A program made the translations under genes and the position numbers. Below, piece after piece: positions 8,221 to 18,649 of a stretch of 64,000 nucleotides of DNA. The notes below the pieces were generated by a model. That model did not search any database, had not been told where the DNA came from, and saw only the letters and a list, made by a program, of their open reading frames with translations. Position 1 is the first letter of the stretch, and each line of letters begins with the position of its first letter. The stretch is from Streptomyces sp. NBC_01264 (GTDB lineage Bacteria > Actinomycetota > Actinomycetes > Streptomycetales > Streptomycetaceae), in assembly GCF_026340675.1 (NCBI RefSeq), contig NZ_JAPEOX010000001.1:2728001-2792000 (forward strand), in the 5' to 3' direction.

Positions 8221-10308
8221 GTGAGCACCAAGCCGACGACCACAGAGCTCGACTGGACCGAACTGGACCAGCGTGCTGTCGACACCGCCCGCATCCTGGC
8301 CGCCGACGCGGTCCAGAAGGTCGGTAACGGCCACCCCGGTACGGCGATGAGCCTGGCCCCCGCCGCGTACACCCTCTTCCAGAAGGTGATGCGGCACGAC
8401 CCGGCGGACCCGGAGTGGGTCGGCCGCGACCGTTTCGTGCTCTCCGCCGGTCACTCCTCGCTGACCCTCTACACCCAGCTGTACCTCGGCGGGTTCGGGC
8501 TCGAGCTGGACGACCTGAAGGCCTTCCGCACCTGGGGTTCGAAGACCCCGGGCCACCCGGAGTACGGCCACACCGCCGGCGTCGAGACCACCACCGGCCC
8601 GCTGGGCCAGGGCATCGCCAACGCCGTGGGCATGGCCATGGCCGCCCGCTACGAGCGCGGCCTGTTCGACCCCGAGGCCCCCGCGGGCGCCTCCCCGTTC
8701 GACCACATGATCTACGCGATCGCGGGCGACGGCTGCCTCCAGGAGGGCATCTCCCACGAGGCGTCCGCGCTGGCCGGCCACCAGAAGCTCGGCAACCTGG
8801 TGCTGCTGTGGGACGACAACCACATCTCCATCGAGGGCGACACGGAGACGGCCGTCTCCGAGGACACCCTCAAGCGCTACGAGGCCTACGGCTGGCACGT
8901 CCAGCGCGTCGCCCCGCAGGCCAACGGCGACCTCGACCCGAAGGCGCTGTTCGCGGCCTTCGAGGCCGCCAAGGCCGAGACGGAGCGCCCCTCCTTCATC
9001 GCGGCCCGCTCGATCATCGCCTGGCCGGCCCCGCACGCCCAGGGCACCGAGGCCGCGCACGGCTCGGCCCTCGGCAACGACGAGGTCGCCGCCACCAAGC
9101 GCGTGCTCGGCTTCGACCCGGAGCAGACCTTCGAGGTCTCCGACGAGGTCATCGCGCACACCCGCGCGCTGGGCGACCGGGGCCGCGACGCCCGCGCCGC
9201 GTGGGAGAAGGAGTTCTCCGCCTGGCGCAGCGCCAACCCCGGGCGCGCCGCCGAGTTCGACCGCATCAACGCCAACGAGCTGCCCGCCGGCTGGGAGGAC
9301 AAGCTCCCCGTCTTCGAGGCCGGCAAGGGCGTCGCCACCCGCGCCGCCTCGGGCAAGGTCCTCGAGGCGCTCGGCGCGGTCATCCCGGAGCTGTGGGGCG
9401 GCTCGGCCGACCTCGCCGGCTCCAACAACACGACCATCGACAAGAACTCCTCGTTCCTGCCGGTGGGCAACCCGCTGCCGGAGGCCGACCCGTACGGCCG
9501 AACCATCCACTTCGGCATCCGCGAGCACGCCATGGCCGCGGCCATGAACGGCATCGCCCTGCACGGCCACACCCGCATCTACGGCGGCACCTTCCTGGTG
9601 TTCTCCGACTACATGCGCAACGCCGTGCGCCTCTCCGCGCTGATGCACGTGCCCGTCACCTACGTGTGGACGCACGACTCCATCGGCCTCGGCGAGGACG
9701 GCCCGACCCACCAGCCGGTGGAGCACGTCGCCGCGCTGCGCGCCATCCCGGGCCTGAACGTGGTCCGCCCGGCCGACGCGAACGAGACGGCCGTCGCCTG
9801 GCGCGAGATCCTCAAGCGCCACACGAAGGTCTTCGGCAAGGGCGCCCCGCACGGTCTGGCACTGACCCGCCAGGGCGTGCCGACGTACGAGCGCAACGAG
9901 GACGCCGCCAAGGGCGGGTACGTGCTCTTCGAGGCGGAGGGCGGCCCGGCTCAGGTCGTCCTCATCGGCACCGGTTCCGAGGTCCAGCTCGCCGTCGCCG
10001 CGCGCGAGGCGCTGCAGGCCGAGGGCGTCCCGGCCCGGGTCGTCTCGATGCCGTCCGTCGAGTGGTTCGAGGAGCAGTCCCAGGAGTACAAGGACAGCGT
10101 TCTGCCGCCGTCGGTCAAGGCGCGTGTCGCGGTCGAGGCCGGCATCGGTCTGACCTGGCACCGCTACGTCGGCGACGCTGGCCGGATCGTCTCGCTGGAG
10201 CACTTCGGTGCCTCGGCCGACGGCGCCGTCCTGTACCGCGAGTTCGGCCTCACCGCCGAAGCCGTGACCGCCGCCGCACGCGAGTCGCTCGCCATCGCCG
10301 CGCGCTGA
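8221..10308 (+). CDS. tkt: Transketolase
   Basis: A 695-residue thiamine-diphosphate enzyme of the non-oxidative pentose phosphate pathway that transfers two-carbon ketol units between sugar phosphates. Substrate and cofactor sites visible include [19 protein letters not shown], the ThDP motif [15 protein letters not shown]...[13 protein letters not shown], and the catalytic Glu in [13 protein letters not shown]. The length is normal and the three-domain order is intact. It starts with GTG; a TAGGCT box (8149-8154) ~67 nt upstream could be its -10. It heads the run tkt-tal-zwf-opcA-pgl, so it is probably cotranscribed with the oxidative branch. Confidence 0.96.
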   Translation: MSTKPTTTELDWTELDQRAVDTARILAADAVQKVGNGHPGTAMSLAPAAYTLFQKVMRHDPADPEWVGRDRFVLSAGHSSLTLYTQLYLGGFGLELDDLKAFRTWGSKTPGHPEYGHTAGVETTTGPLGQGIANAVGMAMAARYERGLFDPEAPAGASPFDHMIYAIAGDGCLQEGISHEASALAGHQKLGNLVLLWDDNHISIEGDTETAVSEDTLKRYEAYGWHVQRVAPQANGDLDPKALFAAFEAAKAETERPSFIAARSIIAWPAPHAQGTEAAHGSALGNDEVAATKRVLGFDPEQTFEVSDEVIAHTRALGDRGRDARAAWEKEFSAWRSANPGRAAEFDRINANELPAGWEDKLPVFEAGKGVATRAASGKVLEALGAVIPELWGGSADLAGSNNTTIDKNSSFLPVGNPLPEADPYGRTIHFGIREHAMAAAMNGIALHGHTRIYGGTFLVFSDYMRNAVRLSALMHVPVTYVWTHDSIGLGEDGPTHQPVEHVAALRAIPGLNVVRPADANETAVAWREILKRHTKVFGKGAPHGLALTRQGVPTYERNEDAAKGGYVLFEAEGGPAQVVLIGTGSEVQLAVAAREALQAEGVPARVVSMPSVEWFEEQSQEYKDSVLPPSVKARVAVEAGIGLTWHRYVGDAGRIVSLEHFGASADGAVLYREFGLTAEAVTAAARESLAIAAR

Positions 10309-10343
10309 CTCCCGCACCCAGACCAGTAGGAGATGCAATTCCC

Positions 10344-11462
10344 ATGACAGACGCACTGAAGCGCCTTTCCGACGAGGGCGTGGCGATCTGGCTGGACGAC
10401 CTGTCCCGCAAGCGGATCACGTCCGGCAACCTGGCCGAGCTCATCGACCAGCAGCACGTGGTGGGTGTCACCACCAACCCGGCGATCTTCCAGAAGGCGA
10501 TCAGCGGCGGCGAGGGGTACGGGCAGCAGCTCGCCGACCTGGCCGCACGCAAGGTCACCGTCGAAGAGGCCATCCGCATGATCACCACGGCGGACGTCCG
10601 CGACGCCGCCGACATCCTGCGCCCGGTCTACGACTCGACGGAGGGCCAGGACGGCCGCGTGTCGATCGAGGTCGACCCGCGCCTGGCCCACAACACCACG
10701 GCGACCATCGCCGAGGCCAAGCAGCTCGCGTGGCTGGTGGACCGTCCGAACACGCTCATCAAGATCCCGGCGACCAAGGCCGGCCTGCCGGCGATCACCG
10801 AGGTCATCGGCAAGGGCATCAGCGTCAACGTCACGCTGATCTTCTCGCTGGAGCGCTACCGCGAGGTCATGGACGCGTACCTGGCGGGCCTGGAGAAGGC
10901 GAAGGCCTCGGGCCTGGACCTCTCCAAGATCCACTCGGTCGCCTCCTTCTTCGTGTCCCGCGTGGACTCCGAGATCGACAAGCGCCTGGACTCCGTCGGC
11001 ACCGACGAGGCCAAGGCCCTCAAGGGCAAGGCGGCGCTCGCGAACGCCCGTCTGGCCTACGAGGCCTTCGAGGAAGTGTTCTCCACCGAGCGCTGGGCCG
11101 CCCTGGACAAGGCGCACGCCAACAAGCAGCGTCCGCTCTGGGCCTCGACCGGCGTCAAGGACCCGGCGTACAAGGACACCCTGTACGTGGTGGACCTGGT
11201 CGCCCCCGGCACCGTGAACACCATGCCCGAGGGCACCCTCGAGGCCACCGCCGATCACGGCGAGGTCGCGGGCGACACCATCCGCGGTACGTACGACCAG
11301 TCCCGCGCCGAGCTCGCCGCGGTCGCGAAGCTGGGCATTTCGTACGACGATGTGGTGCAGCTGCTCGAAGAAGAGGGCGTCGAGAAGTTCGCGGTGTCCT
11401 GGAACGACCTGCTGAAGTCGACCGAGGCGGAACTTGAGCGCCTCGCCCCCACGGAGGCCTGA
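10344..11462 (+). CDS. tal: Transaldolase
   Basis: A 372-residue transaldolase of the longer actinobacterial type. It transfers a dihydroxyacetone unit between sedoheptulose-7-phosphate and glyceraldehyde-3-phosphate through a Schiff base. The catalytic lysine is K140 in [12 protein letters not shown], and [13 protein letters not shown] near residue 41 is the other family signature. AGGAG lies ~11 nt before the ATG. The gene begins 35 bp after tkt and ends 5 bp before zwf, placing it inside the pentose-phosphate operon. Confidence 0.96.
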   Translation: MTDALKRLSDEGVAIWLDDLSRKRITSGNLAELIDQQHVVGVTTNPAIFQKAISGGEGYGQQLADLAARKVTVEEAIRMITTADVRDAADILRPVYDSTEGQDGRVSIEVDPRLAHNTTATIAEAKQLAWLVDRPNTLIKIPATKAGLPAITEVIGKGISVNVTLIFSLERYREVMDAYLAGLEKAKASGLDLSKIHSVASFFVSRVDSEIDKRLDSVGTDEAKALKGKAALANARLAYEAFEEVFSTERWAALDKAHANKQRPLWASTGVKDPAYKDTLYVVDLVAPGTVNTMPEGTLEATADHGEVAGDTIRGTYDQSRAELAAVAKLGISYDDVVQLLEEEGVEKFAVSWNDLLKSTEAELERLAPTEA

Positions 11463-11467
11463 ACACT

Positions 11468-12997
11468 TTGTCTGTAAACGGAGCGAACCCGCTTCGTGAC
11501 GCACAGGACCGGCGGCTCCCGCGCATCGCGGGGCCGTCCGGCCTGGTCATTTTCGGCGTTACGGGTGACCTGTCGCGCAAGAAGCTGATGCCTGCCGTCT
11601 ACGACCTCGCCAACCGCGGCCTGCTCCCGCCGGGCTTCTCCCTGATCGGCTTCGCCCGCCGCGAGTGGCAGGACGAGGACTTCGCGCAGGAGGTGCACGA
11701 CGCGGTCAAGCAGCACTCCCGCACCCCTTTCCGCGAAGAGGTCTGGCAGCAGCTGGTCCAGGGCTGCCGCTTCGTCCAGGGCGACTTCGACGACGACCAG
11801 GCGTTCGAGACGCTGAAGTCGACGATCGAGGAGCTGGACAAGGCGCAGGGCACCGGCGGCAACTTCGCCTTCTACCTGTCCGTCCCGCCGAAGTTCTTCC
11901 CCAAGGTCGTCGCCCAGCTCAAGAAACACGGACTGGCGGACCAGAAGGAGGGCTCCTGGCGGCGCGCGGTCATCGAGAAGCCGTTCGGGCACGACCTGGC
12001 CAGTGCGCAGGAGCTCAACCAGCTCGTGCACGACGTCTTCCCGCCCAACGAGGTCTTCCGGATCGACCACTACCTGGGCAAGGAGACCGTCCAGAACATC
12101 CTGGCGCTCCGCTTCGCCAACACGATGTTCGAGCCGATCTGGAACCGGTCGTACGTGGACCACGTGCAGATCACCATGGCCGAGGACATCGGCATCGGCG
12201 GCCGGGCCGGCTACTACGACGGCATCGGCGCGGCCCGCGACGTCATCCAGAACCACCTGCTCCAGCTGCTGGCGCTGACCGCGATGGAGGAGCCCGGCTC
12301 CTTCCACCCCAAGGCGCTGGTGGCCGAGAAGCTCAAGGTGCTCACCGCCGTGGAGCTGCCCGAGGACCTGGGCAAGCACACCGTGCGCGGCCAGTACTCG
12401 GCGGCGTGGCAGGGCGGCGAGAAGGTCGTCGGGTACCTCGAAGAGGACGGCATCGACCCCAAGTCGAAGACCGACACCTACGCGGCCATCCGCCTGGAGA
12501 TCAACAACCGCCGCTGGGCGGGCGTCCCGTTCTACCTGCGGACGGGCAAGCGCCTGGGCCGCCGGGTGACCGAGATCGCGGTCGTCTTCAAGCGGGCCCC
12601 GTACCTGCCGTTCGAGTCGGGCGCGACCGAGGAGCTGGGGCAGAACGCCCTGGTCATCCGGGTCCAGCCGGACGAGGGCGTGACGGTGCGCTTCGGCTCC
12701 AAGGTTCCGGGCACCTCCATGGAGGTCCGGGACGTGACGATGGACTTCGCCTACGGCGAGTCCTTCACGGAGTCGAGCCCCGAGGCCTACGAGCGGCTGA
12801 TCCTCGACGTGCTCCTCGGCGACGCGAACCTGTTCCCGCGCCACCAGGAGGTCGAGCTGTCCTGGAACATCCTCGACCCGATCGAGAAGTACTGGGACAC
12901 GCACGGCAGGCCCGCCCAGTACCCGTCGGGCACCTGGGGACCGGTCGAGGCGGACGAGATGCTCGCACGAGACGGACGGAGCTGGCGCCGGCCATGA
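11468..12997 (+). CDS. zwf: Glucose-6-phosphate 1-dehydrogenase
   Basis: A 509-residue enzyme that oxidises glucose-6-phosphate to 6-phosphogluconolactone with reduction of NADP, the entry step of the oxidative pentose phosphate pathway. The nucleotide motif is GVTGDLSRKK (30-39), and the substrate/catalytic motif is RIDHYLGKE (198-206) with His201. It starts with TTG 5 nt after the tal stop. A downstream start would remove the start of the conserved N-terminus, so TTG is accepted. Its stop overlaps the opcA start (ATGA), consistent with stoichiometric synthesis of enzyme and effector. Confidence 0.96.
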   Translation: MSVNGANPLRDAQDRRLPRIAGPSGLVIFGVTGDLSRKKLMPAVYDLANRGLLPPGFSLIGFARREWQDEDFAQEVHDAVKQHSRTPFREEVWQQLVQGCRFVQGDFDDDQAFETLKSTIEELDKAQGTGGNFAFYLSVPPKFFPKVVAQLKKHGLADQKEGSWRRAVIEKPFGHDLASAQELNQLVHDVFPPNEVFRIDHYLGKETVQNILALRFANTMFEPIWNRSYVDHVQITMAEDIGIGGRAGYYDGIGAARDVIQNHLLQLLALTAMEEPGSFHPKALVAEKLKVLTAVELPEDLGKHTVRGQYSAAWQGGEKVVGYLEEDGIDPKSKTDTYAAIRLEINNRRWAGVPFYLRTGKRLGRRVTEIAVVFKRAPYLPFESGATEELGQNALVIRVQPDEGVTVRFGSKVPGTSMEVRDVTMDFAYGESFTESSPEAYERLILDVLLGDANLFPRHQEVELSWNILDPIEKYWDTHGRPAQYPSGTWGPVEADEMLARDGRSWRRP

Positions 12998-14031
12998 AGA
13001 TCGACCTCACGGAGACCAACTCCAGCAAGATCAACGCCTCGTTGGTGAAGGCGCGCCGGGACATCGGCACGCCTGCCATCGGGATGGTGCTCACGCTGGT
13101 GATCGTGACCGACGAGGAGAACGCGTACGACGCGCTCAAGTCGGCGAACGACGCGTCCCGCGAACACCCCTCGCGGATCGTCGTCGTCATCAAGCGGGTC
13201 AGCCGCTCGCCGCGCAGCCGACGCGACGCCCGTCTCGACGCGGAAGTCCGCGTCGGGACGGACTCCGGCACCGGCGAAACGGTTGTCCTGCGCCTCCACG
13301 GCGAACTGGTCGACCACGCCCAGTCGGTGGTTCTCCCGCTCCTCCTCCCGGACGCGCCCGTCGTCGTCTGGTGGCCGGAGGGTGCTCCCCAGGACCTGGC
13401 GGGCGACCCCCTGGGGTCGCTCGGCCAGCGCCGGATCACGGACACCTACTCCTGCGAGGATCCGATCGAGGCGCTCGGCAGCCGGGCGACGGCGTACGCG
13501 CCCGGGGACACGGACCTGTCCTGGACCCGGATCACCCCGTGGCGCTCCATGCTGGCGGCGGCGCTCGACCAGCAGGTCCACTCCGTGTCCTCGGCGACCG
13601 TCGAGGGCGAGGACGACAACCCGAGCTGCGAGCTGCTGGCGATGTGGCTCGCGGACCGGCTCCAGGTCCCCGTGAAGCGCACCTCCTCGGCGGGCCCCGG
13701 GCTCACCGCGGTGCGTCTGGCGACCCAGGGCGGCGAGATCGTCCTGGACCGGGCGGACGGGGCACTGGCCACGCTGTGCATGCCGGGGCAGCCCGACCGT
13801 GCGGTGGCGCTGAAGCGCCGCGACACGTCCGAGCTCCTGGCGGAGGAACTCCGCCGCCTGGACCCGGACAACACCTACGAGGCCTCGCTGAAGTTCGGCG
13901 TGGCCCGCCTGGCCTCCGCGGTGGAGCCTGCCGCGAAGCCGGCTCCCGCCAAGGCGGAGGCCCCAGCCCCGTCGGACACCCCGGCGAAGCCCGCTCCGGC
14001 GAAGCCGGCCAAGAAGGCCGCGGCCAAGTAG
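12994..14031 (+). CDS. opcA: Glucose-6-phosphate dehydrogenase assembly/effector protein OpcA
   Basis: A 345-residue OpcA-family protein, known in cyanobacteria and actinobacteria to assemble or allosterically activate G6PDH. The family core is recognisable: MKIDLTETNSSKINASLV, VVLPLLLPDAPVVVWWP, DLSWTRITPWRSMLAAALDQ, and RRDTSELLAEELRRLDPDNTYEASL. The last ~35 residues form a low-complexity Ala/Pro/Lys tail ending in KPAKKAAAK, unlike the folded core. Its ATG overlaps the zwf stop. A large palindromic repeat follows before pgl. Confidence 0.93.
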   Translation: MKIDLTETNSSKINASLVKARRDIGTPAIGMVLTLVIVTDEENAYDALKSANDASREHPSRIVVVIKRVSRSPRSRRDARLDAEVRVGTDSGTGETVVLRLHGELVDHAQSVVLPLLLPDAPVVVWWPEGAPQDLAGDPLGSLGQRRITDTYSCEDPIEALGSRATAYAPGDTDLSWTRITPWRSMLAAALDQQVHSVSSATVEGEDDNPSCELLAMWLADRLQVPVKRTSSAGPGLTAVRLATQGGEIVLDRADGALATLCMPGQPDRAVALKRRDTSELLAEELRRLDPDNTYEASLKFGVARLASAVEPAAKPAPAKAEAPAPSDTPAKPAPAKPAKKAAAK

Positions 14032-14082
14032 TACGAACGGCGCCGCTGCGCGGAGCCGTCCCCTACCCGCCCTTCCACCGTT

Positions 14083-14203
14083 CCCCGGGGCTCCGCCCCC
14101 GGACCCCGGTCCTCAAACGCCGGACGGGCTGAGAATGCCGCTGCGCGGCATCATCCAGCCTCGCCGGCGTTTGAGGCGCGGGGGTCCGGGGCGGAGCCCC
14201 CGG
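14083..14203. repeat. Large inverted repeat of the GCCGGCGTTTGAGG family
   Basis: The arms 14083-14123 and 14164-14203 are near-complementary. Each contains the module CTCAAACGCCGG or its complement plus a GGGGCTCCGCCCC-type block. A nested hairpin (14135-14141 with 14145-14151) sits in the centre. The whole could fold as a branched cruciform or act as a terminator/attenuator between opcA and pgl. Related copies occur at 35.4 kb and 54.6-55.1 kb. Confidence 0.8.
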
Positions 14204-14284
14204 TTTCGGGAAGAGGCGGGGTGGGGAAGGCCCCGCGCAGCGGCTCCGCACCCGCACCCAGAACCGAACGACAAGGCGGCAGCA

Positions 14285-15073
14285 ATGGGTATGACGACTC
14301 CCCAGGTCGTCGTCCACCGGGACAAGGAGCTGATGGCCCAGGCCGCGGCCGCCCGGCTGATCACGAAGATCGTGGACGCACAGGCGGCCCGAGGCACCGC
14401 GTCGGTGGTCCTCACCGGCGGCCGCAACGGCAACGGCCTGCTCGCCGCACTGGCCGCGGCCCCGGCCCGGGACGCCATCGACTGGTCGCGGATCGATCTG
14501 TGGTGGGGCGACGAGCGCTACGTGCCCGCCGACGACCCCGAGCGCAACCACGTACAGGCCCGTGAGGCCCTGCTGGACTCCGTTCCGGTGGATCCCGCGC
14601 GGGTCCATGCCATGCCCGCCTCCGACGGCCCGTACGGGGCCGACGTGGACGCGGCGGCCGCCTCCTACGCGGCGGAGCTCCGAGCGGCCTCCGGCCCCGA
14701 GGACCACGGCCCGGTCCCGCGCTTCGACGTCCTGATGCTGGGCGTGGGCCCGGACACGCACGTGGCCTCCCTGTTCCCCGAGCACCCCGCCTCCCGCGAG
14801 AGCGAGCGGACCGTCGTCGGCGTCCACGGCGCGCCCAAGCCGCCGCCGACCCGGGTCTCGCTCACCCTCCCGGCGATCCGGGCCGCCCGCGAGGTCTGGC
14901 TCCTGGCGGCCGGCGAGGACAAGGCCGGAGCGGTGGCGATCGCCCTCGGCGGCGCGGGCGAGGTCCAGGCTCCGGCGGCCGCCGCGTACGGCCGCTCCCG
15001 GACCCTGTGGCTCCTCGACCGCGCGGCGGCCGCGAAGCTCCCGCCGGCCATGTACCCGCCGGCATCGGCCTGA
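14285..15073 (+). CDS. pgl: 6-phosphogluconolactonase
   Basis: A 262-residue NagB/DevB-fold lactonase that hydrolyses 6-phosphogluconolactone, the product of the adjacent zwf, to 6-phosphogluconate. Signatures are VVLTGGRNGNGLLAAL, the WWGDERYVPADDPERN loop with the catalytic-site acidic residues, and MLGVGPDTHVASLFPEHP. The ATG at 14285 has AAGG 8 nt upstream; the in-frame ATG at 14291 (MTTPQVV) is the alternative start. It is separated from opcA by a palindromic repeat but probably belongs to the same transcription unit. A shared hairpin follows. No 6-phosphogluconate dehydrogenase gene is in the window. Confidence 0.94.
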   Translation: MGMTTPQVVVHRDKELMAQAAAARLITKIVDAQAARGTASVVLTGGRNGNGLLAALAAAPARDAIDWSRIDLWWGDERYVPADDPERNHVQAREALLDSVPVDPARVHAMPASDGPYGADVDAAAASYAAELRAASGPEDHGPVPRFDVLMLGVGPDTHVASLFPEHPASRESERTVVGVHGAPKPPPTRVSLTLPAIRAAREVWLLAAGEDKAGAVAIALGGAGEVQAPAAAAYGRSRTLWLLDRAAAAKLPPAMYPPASA

Positions 15074-15084
15074 CCCCGTAGAAC

Positions 15085-15126
15085 CCGACAGGGCCCGCCC
15101 TCCCCGAGGAGAGCGGGCCCTGTCGG
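15085..15126. terminator. Bidirectional terminator between pgl and pgi
   Basis: A perfect 14-bp inverted repeat (15085-15098 and 15113-15126) encloses a 14-nt loop. It lies between the convergent stop codons of pgl and pgi, so it can serve both. Confidence 0.8.
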
Positions 15127-15146
15127 CCGTCGGTCGGCGAATGCCG

Positions 15147-16808
15147 TCAGCGGCCCCGCAGCGAGCGGTACGTGGCCACCAGCGCCCGCGTGGACGCGTC
15201 CAGGCCCGGCACCTCCGCGCCCTCGGTCAGCGCCGGCTCGACCCGCTTGGCCAGGACCTTCCCGAGCTCCACGCCCCACTGGTCGAAGGAGTCGATGTTC
15301 CACACCGCGCCCTGGACGAAGACCTTGTGCTCGTAGAGCGCGATCAGCTGGCCCAGTACGGCCGGGGTCAGCTCGGTCGCCAGGATCGTCGTCGTCGGGT
15401 GGTTGCCCGCGAAGGTCTTGTGCGGGACCAGCGGTTCGGCGACGCCCTCCGCCCGGACCTCGTCGGCCGTCTTGCCGAAGGCCAGGGCCTGCGTCTGCGC
15501 GAAGAAGTTCGCCATCAGCAGGTCGTGCTGGGCCGCGAGCGCGGGCGGCAGTTCACCGACCGGCCGTGCGAAGCCGATGAAGTCCGCCGGGATCACCTTG
15601 GTGCCCTGGTGGATCAACTGGTAGTAGGCGTGCTGTCCGTTGGTGCCGGGCGTGCCCCACACCACCGGTCCGGTCTGCCAGTCCACCGGGTTGCCCTCGC
15701 GGTCCACGGACTTGCCGTTGGACTCCATGTCCAGCTGCTGCAGGTAGGCGGTGAACCGGGAGAGGTAGTGGCTGTACGGGAGCACCGCGTGCGACTGGGC
15801 GTCGAAGAACGCGCCGTACCAGATCCCCAACAGGCCCAGCAGCAGCGGGGCGTTCTCCTCGGCGGGCGCCGTACGGAAGTGCTCGTCCATGGCGTGGAAT
15901 CCGCCGAGCAGCTCCCGGAAGGCGTCCGGGCCGATCGCGATCATCAGGGAGAGCCCGATGGCCGAGTCGAAGGAGTAGCGTCCGCCGACCCAGTCCCAGA
16001 ACTCGAACATGTTGGCCGTGTCGATGCCGAACGCGGAGACCTTCTCCTCGTTGGTGGAGAGCGCCACGAAGTGCCGCGCCACGGCGGCCTCGTCGCCGCC
16101 CACGCCCGCGAGCAGCCACTCCCGTGCCGAGGTGGCGTTGGTGATGGTCTCGATCGTCGTGAAGGTCTTCGAGGCGATGATGAACAGCGTCTCGGCCGGA
16201 TCGAGGTCGCGCACGGCCTCGTGCAGGTCGGCGCCGTCCACGTTGGACACGAAACGGACCGTCAGGCCCCGGTCGGAGAAGGACCGCAGCGCCTCGTACG
16301 CCATCGCCGGACCGAGGTCGGAGCCGCCGATGCCGACGTTGACGACGTTCTTGATGGGCTTGCCGGTGAAGCCGGTCCACTGCCCCGACCGGACCCGGTC
16401 GGCGAAGGCCGCCATCTTGTCGAGGACCGCGTGGACCGCGGGGACCACGTTCTCCCCGTCCACCTCGACGACCGCGCCGGCCGGTGCGCGCAGCGCGGTG
16501 TGCAGGACCGCCCGGTCCTCGGTCGTGTTGATCTTCTCGCCGCGGAACATGGCCTCGCGCAGCTCGGCCACGCCGGTCGCCGCGGCCAGTTGGCGCAGCA
16601 GTGCCAGCGTCTCGTCGTTCACGAGGTGCTTCGAGTAGTCGATGTGCAGGTCTCCGACCCGCAGGGTGTAGCCGGCACCCCGGCCCGGATCCGCCTCGAA
16701 CAGCTCCCGGAGATGCGTCTGCCCCAGCTCTTCCCGGTGCTTGCCGAGTGCGTGCCACTCAGGCGTCCGGTTAAGCCTCGTACGGCTACCTGCGTTCATC
16801 TCGGACAT
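15147..16808 (-). CDS. pgi: Glucose-6-phosphate isomerase
   Basis: A ~553-residue two-SIS-domain enzyme interconverting glucose-6-phosphate and fructose-6-phosphate, linking the pentose-phosphate run on one side to the gap-pgk-tpiA run on the other. Family signatures include [17 protein letters not shown], the [13 protein letters not shown] loop, [55 protein letters not shown] with the catalytic His, and a C-terminal [11 protein letters not shown]. The ATG at 16808 is chosen because AGGAAG lies 8 nt upstream; a GTG at 16817 would add three residues and an ATG at 16799 would remove three. Confidence 0.95.
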   Translation of the reverse strand: MSEMNAGSRTRLNRTPEWHALGKHREELGQTHLRELFEADPGRGAGYTLRVGDLHIDYSKHLVNDETLALLRQLAAATGVAELREAMFRGEKINTTEDRAVLHTALRAPAGAVVEVDGENVVPAVHAVLDKMAAFADRVRSGQWTGFTGKPIKNVVNVGIGGSDLGPAMAYEALRSFSDRGLTVRFVSNVDGADLHEAVRDLDPAETLFIIASKTFTTIETITNATSAREWLLAGVGGDEAAVARHFVALSTNEEKVSAFGIDTANMFEFWDWVGGRYSFDSAIGLSLMIAIGPDAFRELLGGFHAMDEHFRTAPAEENAPLLLGLLGIWYGAFFDAQSHAVLPYSHYLSRFTAYLQQLDMESNGKSVDREGNPVDWQTGPVVWGTPGTNGQHAYYQLIHQGTKVIPADFIGFARPVGELPPALAAQHDLLMANFFAQTQALAFGKTADEVRAEGVAEPLVPHKTFAGNHPTTTILATELTPAVLGQLIALYEHKVFVQGAVWNIDSFDQWGVELGKVLAKRVEPALTEGAEVPGLDASTRALVATYRSLRGR

Positions 16809-16883
16809 CAAACCCACTTCCTGTCCTGTCGTGCCCCGCCGGTTCCAACCTAAGGGATGGGAAGCGGCACAACCGACACAAAG

Positions 16884-16925
16884 CGGCCCGGCCCGCAGGA
16901 GTCAACACTCCTGCGGGCCGGGCCG
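16884..16925 (-). terminator. Strong hairpin terminator of the RbpA-family gene
   Basis: A perfect 19-bp inverted repeat (16884-16902 and 16907-16925) with a 4-nt loop lies 34 bp past the stop of the RbpA-family gene and upstream of pgi. It isolates the pgi promoter from upstream transcription. Confidence 0.8.
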
Positions 16926-16958
16926 GATGCCACCTCGGTCGTGCGGTGGGAACGCGGG

Positions 16959-17294
16959 TCAGATCTCGCCGCGCAGTTTGGCGAGCGCCTCGGCGAGGAT
17001 CGCCTCGCCGTCGGCGTCGGTCCGCCGCTCCCGCACGTACGCCAGGTGGGTCTTGTACGGCTCGGTGCGCGGCGGCGCGGGCGGGTTGTCCCGGTCCTGG
17101 CCGGCCGGGAACCCGCAGCGCGGGCAGTCCCAGGTGTCCGGCACCTGCGCGTCGCTGGCGAAGCTCGGCTGCGTCTCGTGCCCGTTCGAGCACCAGAAGG
17201 AGATGCGCAGGCGGGGCGCGGACTCGCCGCGCTCGGCCTCACCCATCGGCCCCGCTCCGACCCGACTACCACGGATCGCGTTGCCACTTGCCAC
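16959..17294 (-). CDS. RbpA-family RNA polymerase-binding protein
   Basis: A 111-residue actinobacterial RbpA-family protein. RbpA binds RNA polymerase and the principal sigma factor and stabilises open complexes. The N-terminal NAIRGSRVGAG corresponds to the RbpA tail. The core has a C-x3-H...C-x2-C arrangement (C35, H39, C57, C60) suited to zinc. The PPRTEPYKTHLAYVRERRTDADGEAILAEALAKLRG end matches the sigma-interacting region. Streptomyces commonly carry more than one RbpA-type gene, so this could be the paralogue rather than RbpA itself, and no symbol is assigned. The start is GTG at 17294. Confidence 0.85.
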   Translation of the reverse strand: MASGNAIRGSRVGAGPMGEAERGESAPRLRISFWCSNGHETQPSFASDAQVPDTWDCPRCGFPAGQDRDNPPAPPRTEPYKTHLAYVRERRTDADGEAILAEALAKLRGEI

Positions 17295-17355
17295 GGTCGT
17301 AACTCCCTGCGTGATGGTGCCGCGAAGCGTGAGTGGATTCCGTCGCGGGCGCCCA

Positions 17356-17383
17356 AGTCTACGTAAGGCGGGACGCCCGTCCA
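17356..17383 (-). promoter_or_regulatory. Putative promoter of the RbpA-family gene
   Basis: Reading the minus strand, TGGACG (17378-17383) and TAGACT (17356-17361) are spaced by 16 nt, ~60 nt upstream of the GTG. This resembles a vegetative Streptomyces promoter. A GGAAT stands further upstream, but no matching GTT for a sigma-R site was found at the right spacing. Confidence 0.35.
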
Positions 17384-17472
17384 GGAGTGGAGTTACCCAT
17401 TCCAGACAAGGACGCCGGACCTCATGATAGGCCGGGGGGAGCCGACCGGACTGCCGGAATGGCCAGAACGGT

Positions 17473-17709
17473 TCAGCTGCTCGCCTTCATGAGCAGACCG
17501 AGCGCGACGATGCAGGCGAACCAGAGCAGACCGATCACCACGGTGATGCGGTCGAGGTTGCGCTCCGCGACCGAGGAGCCGCCGACCGACGACTGCATAC
17601 CGCCGCCGAACATGTCGGAAAGACCGCCGCCCTTGCCCTTGTGCATCAGCACGAGCAGCATCAGCAGGGCGCTGAAGACGACCAAGGCGATCTCGAACCC
17701 CATAATCAC
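17473..17709 (-). CDS. secG: Preprotein translocase subunit SecG
   Basis: A 78-residue small membrane protein of the SecYEG channel. It has two hydrophobic helices, FEIALVVFSALLMLLVLMH and VIGLLWFACIVALGLLM. They are joined by the conserved Gly-rich loop KGKGGGLSDMFGGGMQSS and a SerSer/Glu-Arg-Asn-Leu-Asp segment. The GTG at 17709 has AGGA ~8 nt upstream; an ATG two codons later is possible. Its position next to tpiA-pgk-gap is the usual actinobacterial arrangement. Confidence 0.95.
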   Translation of the reverse strand: MIMGFEIALVVFSALLMLLVLMHKGKGGGLSDMFGGGMQSSVGGSSVAERNLDRITVVIGLLWFACIVALGLLMKASS

Positions 17710-17772
17710 GGCTGATTCCTACTTTCCTGGCTTACTGGCTTTCCGGCGTTCCCGCAGTGCCGATCACGAGCA

Positions 17773-17810
17773 CGGGGGCCGGCAGCTGGTGTTCAGCCTG
17801 CCGGCCCCCG
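17773..17810 (-). terminator. Hairpin downstream of tpiA
   Basis: A perfect 13-bp inverted repeat (17773-17785 and 17798-17810) with a 12-nt loop lies between the tpiA stop and the secG start. It probably ends or attenuates the gap-pgk-tpiA transcript before secG. Confidence 0.7.
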
Positions 17811-17854
17811 CAAGGGTACGACGGATCCGCCCTACCGCATACTCACGATGACCG

Positions 17855-18643
17855 TCACTGGTCGCGGAAACGGACGATCTTGACGAACTCGTCCGCGTCC
17901 AGCGCCGCGCCGCCGATCAGGGCGCCGTCGACGTCGGGCTGGGCCATGATCGCGGCGATGTTGCCGGACTTGACCGAGCCGCCGTACTGGATGCGGACCT
18001 TGTCGGCCAGCTCCTGCGAGTACAGCTCCGCGAGGCGTCCGCGGATGGCACCGCAGACCTCCTGCGCGTCCTCGGGGGTGGCGACCTCGCCGGTCCCGAT
18101 CGCCCAGACGGGCTCGTACGCGATCACGATGGACTCGACCTGCTCGGCCGGGATGTCCTTGAGGCCGCCGTCGAGCTGGTTCAGCGTGTACTGGACCTGC
18201 TGGCCGGCCTTGCGGATGTCCAGGCCCTCGCCGACGCACAGGATCGGGGTGATCCCGTGCTTGTAGGCGGCCTTGACCTTGGCGTTGCAGATCTCGTCGC
18301 TCTCGCCGTGGTACTGGCGGCGCTCGCTGTGGCCGACGGCCACGAAGGTGCACTTCAGCTTCGAGAGCATCGGGCCGGAGATCTCGCCAGTGTAGGCGCC
18401 CGAGTCGTGGGCCGAGATGTCCTGGGCGCCGTACTTGATCTTCAGCTTGTCGCCGTCGACCAGGGTCTGGACCGAACGGAGGTCGACGAAGGGCGGCAGG
18501 ACCGCGACCTCGACGAAGTCGTAGTCCTTGTCGGCCAGGGCGAAGGCGAGCTTCTGGACGTGGGCGATGGCCTCGAGGTGGTTGAGGTTCATCTTCCAGT
18601 TGCCCGCCATCAGCGGGGTACGGCCGGCGGTGTTCTCAGTCAT
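17855..18643 (-). CDS. tpiA: Triosephosphate isomerase
   Basis: A 262-residue TIM-barrel enzyme interconverting dihydroxyacetone phosphate and glyceraldehyde-3-phosphate. Active-site residues are visible: Lys17 in GNWKMN, His105 in GHSERR, and Glu177 in [11 protein letters not shown]. The phosphate loop is [12 protein letters not shown] and a GALIGGAAL segment follows. It begins 6 bp after the pgk stop, so the two genes are cotranscribed. Confidence 0.97.
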   Translation of the reverse strand: MTENTAGRTPLMAGNWKMNLNHLEAIAHVQKLAFALADKDYDFVEVAVLPPFVDLRSVQTLVDGDKLKIKYGAQDISAHDSGAYTGEISGPMLSKLKCTFVAVGHSERRQYHGESDEICNAKVKAAYKHGITPILCVGEGLDIRKAGQQVQYTLNQLDGGLKDIPAEQVESIVIAYEPVWAIGTGEVATPEDAQEVCGAIRGRLAELYSQELADKVRIQYGGSVKSGNIAAIMAQPDVDGALIGGAALDADEFVKIVRFRDQ

Positions 18644-18649
18644 CAGGGT